Part shown: one piece after another, positions 59,772-64,000 of the stretch | Position numbering within the stretch: position 1 is the stretch's first letter | Layout: each line of letters starts with the position of its first letter | NCBI GenBank assembly: GCA_011634665.1 | Contig: WAEK01000005.1 | Coordinates: forward strand, 2,551,001 to 2,615,000 | Source of the DNA: Mortierella sp. BCC40632 | Lineage: Eukaryota; Mortierellomycota; Mortierellomycetes; Mortierellales; Mortierellaceae | DNA: 64,000 nucleotides | Direction: 5' to 3' | Notes under the pieces: model-generated | Told to the model about the DNA's origin: nothing | The model's input: only the letters and a program-made list of their open reading frames with translations | The model's database searches: none | Made by a program: the position numbers and the translations under genes

Positions 59772-60419
59772 TGGCGTTGGACTGATGGGATTTCTTGTCG
59801 GTCATACAATTTGGACATGCATGCGCACAGACACTCAACAGAGCCTTTTGTTCGTCTCAATAGTGCGCTTATGGAGGTGTTGGTCTACTACAAAGTTTAC
59901 AGTTATCATATTTCGACGCTTCGAAAAGAGATGGTCAAGAGTGGACAGTTCAAATCCAAGAATTCATCTTCTGGATCCAAGGATGGCAACGACACAGTGA
60001 CGATCCCGGCAGACATGGCAGCACGACTTCTTCAAACTGTTGAAGACTGGGCCCATATTCAAAAACGATTGGACGATTGTCGAACCTGGTTGACTCCAGA
60101 TGTGGCTCGGAAGCAATTCCCAAACACATTTCAAAAATGGTGTCTTCATCCTAGTCAGATTGGACAAGCAGCAGGAGGATCTGGAGAGGATGGATCCCCT
60201 CCACCAGGGTTTGATCGGTATGTGACTGGATCTACTATTCAACGGATTCAGTGGCCATTGGGGATGCATTTGCATTTGCACGAGTTGATGGGATTTATCG
60301 AAGAGTCTTTGGACGAGTACCGGAAACGGAATGGATTGACGCAGTTGGGCAATAGTGGCAGTGGTAGCAGTGGTAGTAGCAATACCCATCAGCGAAGTGG
60401 TTCAGGGAGCACAAAGTAG
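54687..60419 (+). CDS. Large RS/KE-rich protein with AF4/FMR2-like C-terminal domain
   Basis: Seven exons, 54687..55066, 55983..56070, 56206..56250, 56374..56612, 56695..59316, 59447..59722 and 59831..60419, all in phase, give 1,412 residues. Early exons hold FDDLDQKTAEFKRYWASSS and LPTLSSPSIPAWPVPMRP. Exon 5 is disordered: SDSDGDSNSGASD, many SP/RS motifs, a KESKESKDSK run (about 58130-58250) and SRDRSRD repeats (58560-58690). The C-terminus is a helical domain: YYQTFKLRRAEGIAFKHNADDVLKVQNNPRHGAILYFLSAIEFIAGFHAN, then LSLWETMRQFICSL-like and LNSALMEVLVYYKVYSYHISTLRKEM. This recalls the AF4/FMR2 C-terminal homology domain (ER-KLKH-AD, AV-Y-DA--SFIE). AFF proteins scaffold the super elongation complex, and fission yeast has a related ELL-binding protein. 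Assignment by pattern only. Confidence 0.6.
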
Positions 60420-60450
60420 TCGTTCCTATTATTATTATTATTTTTCCTTT

Positions 60451-60481
<31 letters not shown>

Positions 60482-60679
60482 GTTTTGTCTTTTTTTCTCT
60501 TTTCTCTTCTTCACGTCTTTATCTCTTGTACTTTGTTCTATCCTTGATCTCTCCCCTTATTTTCCTATTCTCTTTTCTCCATTTCTTTAGTCCCTATTAT
60601 TATTACTACTGTAGCATTCCCCCCAACCAATCAATCACCATCACTACGCGTACACCCTTTTTTTTTTTTCCATTTTTTC

Positions 60680-60722
<43 letters not shown>

Positions 60723-61017
60723 ACCATGATGCATCGTAGACACTAATACAGTTTCCGCTTTTTTTTCTCTTTTCGCTTCATCTTTGTCTTTTTTTTTTTT
60801 CTTCTGGTCAAAATGTGGGACAACATTTAACAAAAAGTCAAAAAAACCCCCAAAAAAAAAAAAAAAAAAGCAAAGCAACCACCTATCACTTCATTTGATC
60901 CGCATGTTCTTTTTTCCTCCTCCTCCTCCTCCTCCTCCTCCTCCTCCTCCTCTCCTCTCCTGTCTAGCACAAGACCCCCCTTTCAAAATGAAATCGCAAA
61001 TTCGTTTTCTTCATTCT

Positions 61018-61053
<36 letters not shown>

Positions 61054-61074
61054 ATTTATGGCGCTGGTTCTATA
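60420..61074. other. Convergent T-rich spacer
   Basis: Several very long T runs (60458-60480, 60684-60721, 61020-61052) and a TCC repeat (60916-60950). No gene seen. Confidence 0.7.
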
Positions 61075-62028
61075 TTACAGATAAATGTCGTTGCCCGTTG
61101 GAGCCTGGTAACCCACAAACCGTCGGACAGCTGCATCCCGATCCAAAACAGCCCCAGGCCAAGCATCATCCTGATCCTCATCACTTTCTTCCTCCTCCTG
61201 TCCTCCCCTGCCTTCCCTTTGATCCAATGATGATCCTGCTGCTGCTGCTGCTTCTTCTTTCTCAATGGCCATTTCTGTTGCTCTTTCCAAAAGATCTGCT
61301 TGTCGAACTGCCGCAGCCACAGAAGGAGTGACATCTCCTTGAGTCAAGGCTTGATCCACAGGCGGAAGTTCCTTAGAAAGTCGAATCCGGATCGTAGGTC
61401 GATGACGGGTCAAGACAATCGGGTCTAGATTGGGTCGATCCGGATTGGGATCCCAATGTTCCTTCTCAGAGACCTGACCGATTTCTGTGAATTGATGCAA
61501 GGATCCCTCCATACGACGTTTTAGGATTTCAGCAATGGAAACTGCTCGAGAAATGGATCGACCTTGAGCTTTGATCGTCAGTACACCTCGAGTGGATGAA
61601 TTTGTTGTTGAAGAGGGTATCGTGGATTTTGCTGAGGGTAATGTTGAGGAAGAAGAAGAAGAAGAGGAGGAGGTAATAGTTTTGGTGGTGGTAGGAGGAG
61701 ATTGAATAGTAGAATCCTGGTTCGTTTCCATCAAAATTTCCAGTCCTCGACTGACATAGGTTCTGATTTTTCCATGTGGAGAAATGACCATGACACCATG
61801 TTTTTTAGGTCGGTTATAAGGTTGTTGAGCGGTTGGTTTTGTAGAGACAGTGGTGGCGGTGGTGGTGGCGGTTCTGTTAGACTTGAGTGCTGCCGTGTGA
61901 GTTGAACCTCCTTTCCCGGAGACAGGGCTAGAGATGGATGGAGCTGAGCTCTGACTATGAGGTTGAGAGTCATTGTCGCCCTCGAATTTAGACCGCGAGG
62001 TCTTGGGTCGCCGATGGTAATTCTCCAT
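61075..62028 (-). CDS. Alba-domain protein, Rpp25/Pop6-like
   Basis: Single exon of 317 residues. Two blocks form a split Alba fold. The first, KKHGVMVISPHGKIRTYVSRGLEIL (about 75-99), is strand 1 and helix 1. The second, GVLTIKAQGRSISRAVSIAEILKRRM (about 147-172), is the nucleic-acid-binding loop and helix 2 with the G-x-I-x-x-A-V-x-I-A-E-I-L signature. A Ser/Thr-rich insertion of nearly 50 residues separates them. A later part (HWDPNPDRPNLDPIVLTRHRPTIRIRLSKE) supplies the last strands. Alba proteins of this type bind RNA in RNase P/MRP (Rpp20/Rpp25, Pop6/Pop7), or DNA/RNA more generally. The C-terminus is acidic. The start is the ATG at 62028 in the context TTTCCATGG. It may instead be a downstream exon of the next gene on the same strand. 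Confidence 0.7.
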   Translation of the reverse strand: MENYHRRPKTSRSKFEGDNDSQPHSQSSAPSISSPVSGKGGSTHTAALKSNRTATTTATTVSTKPTAQQPYNRPKKHGVMVISPHGKIRTYVSRGLEILMETNQDSTIQSPPTTTKTITSSSSSSSSSTLPSAKSTIPSSTTNSSTRGVLTIKAQGRSISRAVSIAEILKRRMEGSLHQFTEIGQVSEKEHWDPNPDRPNLDPIVLTRHRPTIRIRLSKELPPVDQALTQGDVTPSVAAAVRQADLLERATEMAIEKEEAAAAAGSSLDQREGRGGQEEEESDEDQDDAWPGAVLDRDAAVRRFVGYQAPTGNDIYL

Positions 62029-62473
62029 GGAAAGAGATGCGTGTCCTGGGAATTGTTTCGAAAGAGAGAGAAAGGCTCTTGTTGATCATTTTGTTGCCTA
62101 CCAAGAAAAGAAGAAGAAGAAAAAAAAAGCAAGTCCTCTACACGTGATTGTCTACTGTACTGGCCTTGACCTTTTTTTTCTTCTTGCCAGGGCAAAAGGG
62201 GAAGATCATGCCAACACTTTGGCTGTTCCCTTCCTGAACCCAAAGGCCGACCACTTTTATTACTATTATTTTTTACATTAACATCGTTTCTACAATAATA
62301 TCTATGCAAAAATTACTGGTGATCGTGGGCCGGTAACATGCAGGTCCACTAGCAAATCAGAGTGGGAAAAGAAAGAATAGGAAAAAAAAAAAGCGTGTGC
62401 GTTAGATTCCTAGGTCAATCTCATTTGCTTGACCCATAATAAACCCCTCTTTTCTCTCTCTCTTGCCTACTTA
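62029..62473. other. Spacer or intron between two minus-strand frames
   Basis: On the minus strand it begins with GTAAGT at 62473 and contains several CTAG/GTAG acceptor-like sites. It may be an intergenic spacer or one or more introns. No other feature seen. Confidence 0.4.
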
Positions 62474-64000
62474 CTCTCGAGCCGGAACTCTCGGTTTACC
62501 GCCATAGTTGCGGCGATATCACTCGAAGCAAGATTTGCAGAGGTCGGCAAAGGACTATATGCATTATGTGGCGAAGACGGCAATGACGTAGGTGGTGTCG
62601 TGGAGGTGGGCGAAGAAGCAGGTGAGTATGGCGTGGGACTAGTAGAACCCAAACCTTGTTTTACTCCCCCTTCCTGTCGATCCCTTCTCGAGATAGGAGG
62701 TGAGGAGGTAGGATTGGGTGAGATCGGGACAAGTCCACAGAGAAGCATTAATTGAAGGGTATGTGTTCGACTAATATTCTTGGTCTCCGTCTCAGGCGCC
62801 AACTCGGATGGACCCGGGATCTGGACCATGACAACCGTCTCCCACACATCCTCTTCTTCTTCTTCTTCTTCTTCTCGTTCATAGCCATCTTCACTTTCTT
62901 CAGTTTCGGACTGTTCGCTGTCCTCTTGGATCTGCTGAATTGTTTGATCCGCACCGAGTAAAGTCTCTCGTCCGTGTTTGAGGGCTTCCTGAGAAGAGCG
63001 TTGATCCCGACGTCGAGCAAGTCGACCAAGACGACGGAACTGTTGTTCTCGTTGTTGAAGATAGTTTCGTTCCTGTTGTTGAAGCATTGATGTGAGAGGC
63101 ATGGACAGAACCTCGGTTTTGAATTTTGCTTCCACACTGTTGATCATTCGAGTCGCTCCAGTCCTGGGTGGGTTAGCAAGCTTTATATGTTGTAACTGTG
63201 AAGGAGAAGGAGAAGGAGGTACTGGGGGTAATGGGGAGGTGTGAACTAGAGGTGGGGACGATGGCCTCAAGACTGGTGAAAGAGCCAAAGATTGAGTAGT
63301 GGCGGCAGGAACGGCGGCAGTGGCAGATGTCGTAACCGAGGCATTGAGGTCAAACGAATGATCCATACTATGTCGCTTGGGTTTGAACAAGAGTCGTTTG
63401 AGATCATTGGATTGGTAGCGTCGATGCACAGAAGGATCCTGTTGCAGTTGGTGTTGGTGTTGTTGTTGAGGTGACAACGCCGATAGGTGGTGGACCTTGG
63501 GATCTGTTGCAGGCCCTGTGGTCGGATAGAGATCAATCAGATGAGAATGACTTCCGCTGTATGACTTCTCTTGGTATATAACACCCCCTTCTCCTGTCAA
63601 AGTGACTTCTTGCTCACCACCATGATCTCCTTGCTTCGACCGCGAGGATCGGACAGAGGACTTGTTACTGCCGAACCAGAGAAACTTGTGCGAGGATGTC
63701 TTGACAGAGCCCTGGTCATGATAGCTATCAGGTCGGACCGACTGAATGGAACCTCTCCTTGACACGGTCGCCGCCGAGGTCGAAGTAGCATTGTTTTGTA
63801 AAGGCAGATTGGGTTGCTGCTGAGCGGATGAAGAAAGATTCTGAAGTGACTTTTTGGAAGAAGGTCGGGCCGCGGGGGTTGTGGGCGTGACACTGACCTC
63901 ACGCAGGATCGTATGTTCCATCAATTTTAACAACCCCTTCTTGACCACAAACCGGTCTTGAGGTGGCTGTGCTATTCCTGCTCCAACACCACCCCCTCCA
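62467..64000 (-). CDS. Unrecognised proline/serine-rich protein, 5' end outside the window
   Basis: Open frame from the window edge to a TAG at 62467. It begins in the window with GGGVGAGIAQPPQDRFVVKKGLLKLMEHTILREV and continues into Ser/Pro-rich sequence with many possible phosphosites (RRGSIQSVRP, RRYQSNDLKRL). A proline-rich SH3-ligand-like run follows (PPLVHTSPLPPVPPSPSPSQ). A helical part has MLQQQERNYLQQREQQFRRLGRLARRRDQRSSQEALKHGRETLLGADQTIQQIQ, and an acidic patch ends EEEEEEEEDVWETVVMV. NISRTHTLQLMLLCGLVPISP may be conserved. I do not recognise the family; a cytoskeletal or signalling scaffold would fit. A perfect GTAAGT donor lies at 62473, just before the stop, so the true 3' end may lie beyond an intron. 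Confidence 0.6.
   Translation of the reverse strand, partial: GGGGVGAGIAQPPQDRFVVKKGLLKLMEHTILREVSVTPTTPAARPSSKKSLQNLSSSAQQQPNLPLQNNATSTSAATVSRRGSIQSVRPDSYHDQGSVKTSSHKFLWFGSNKSSVRSSRSKQGDHGGEQEVTLTGEGGVIYQEKSYSGSHSHLIDLYPTTGPATDPKVHHLSALSPQQQHQHQLQQDPSVHRRYQSNDLKRLLFKPKRHSMDHSFDLNASVTTSATAAVPAATTQSLALSPVLRPSSPPLVHTSPLPPVPPSPSPSQLQHIKLANPPRTGATRMINSVEAKFKTEVLSMPLTSMLQQQERNYLQQREQQFRRLGRLARRRDQRSSQEALKHGRETLLGADQTIQQIQEDSEQSETEESEDGYEREEEEEEEEDVWETVVMVQIPGPSELAPETETKNISRTHTLQLMLLCGLVPISPNPTSSPPISRRDRQEGGVKQGLGSTSPTPYSPASSPTSTTPPTSLPSSPHNAYSPLPTSANLASSDIAATMAVNREFRLESK

Overview
The window is nuclear DNA of a filamentous fungus. Genes are split by short GT-AG introns (GTAAGT, GTATGT and GTAAAA donors, TAG or CAG acceptors). 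Every recognisable gene is a eukaryotic housekeeping or regulatory gene of fungal type. Intergenic DNA and introns are full of poly(A)/poly(T) and CT/GA tracts. Together with the glutamine-rich, low-complexity proteins this suggests an early-diverging lineage such as Mortierellomycota or Mucoromycota. That assignment is inference; no rRNA or mitochondrial marker is present.

Layout. 1-5.3 kb: 3' part of GFA1 (chitin precursor synthesis) and RPS2. 5.8-20.2 kb: two inverted, nearly identical 2.55 kb copies of a BAG-domain co-chaperone gene. Between them lie a GNAT acetyltransferase, TIM10, SEC61 gamma, a RING-finger gene and Mediator subunit MED10. 20.6-23.2 kb: an unrecognised nuclear-type protein and RPP0, whose intron appears to hold a box C/D snoRNA. 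23.2-34.4 kb: gene-poor, with three unrecognised genes. 34.4-39.1 kb: a 1,485-residue disordered zinc-knuckle protein with a giant polyglutamine tract. 39.6-45.8 kb: divergent eIF4A and RPA1. 46-49.6 kb: a gene derived from a retroelement integrase HHCC zinc finger. 49.6-54.7 kb: a microsatellite-rich gene desert. 54.7-60.4 kb: a large RS/charged protein with an AF4/FMR2-like C-terminus. 61-64 kb: an Alba-family (Rpp25/Pop6-like) protein and a partial unrecognised gene.

Functional themes are translation (RPS2, RPP0, eIF4A, probable rRNA-methylation guide), transcription (MED10, AFF-like), protein handling (BAG, TIM10, SEC61G, RING) and DNA replication (RPA1).

The points most worth a second look are the inverted BAG pair, with frame-breaking indels in homopolymer runs in both copies and a heat-shock element beside each; the snoRNA in the RPP0 intron with a 17-nt match to 18S rRNA; the domesticated integrase finger; repeated short motifs in the polyQ protein; and a one-base frameshift in RPA1. 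That frameshift and the BAG indels may reflect residual homopolymer errors in the assembly.
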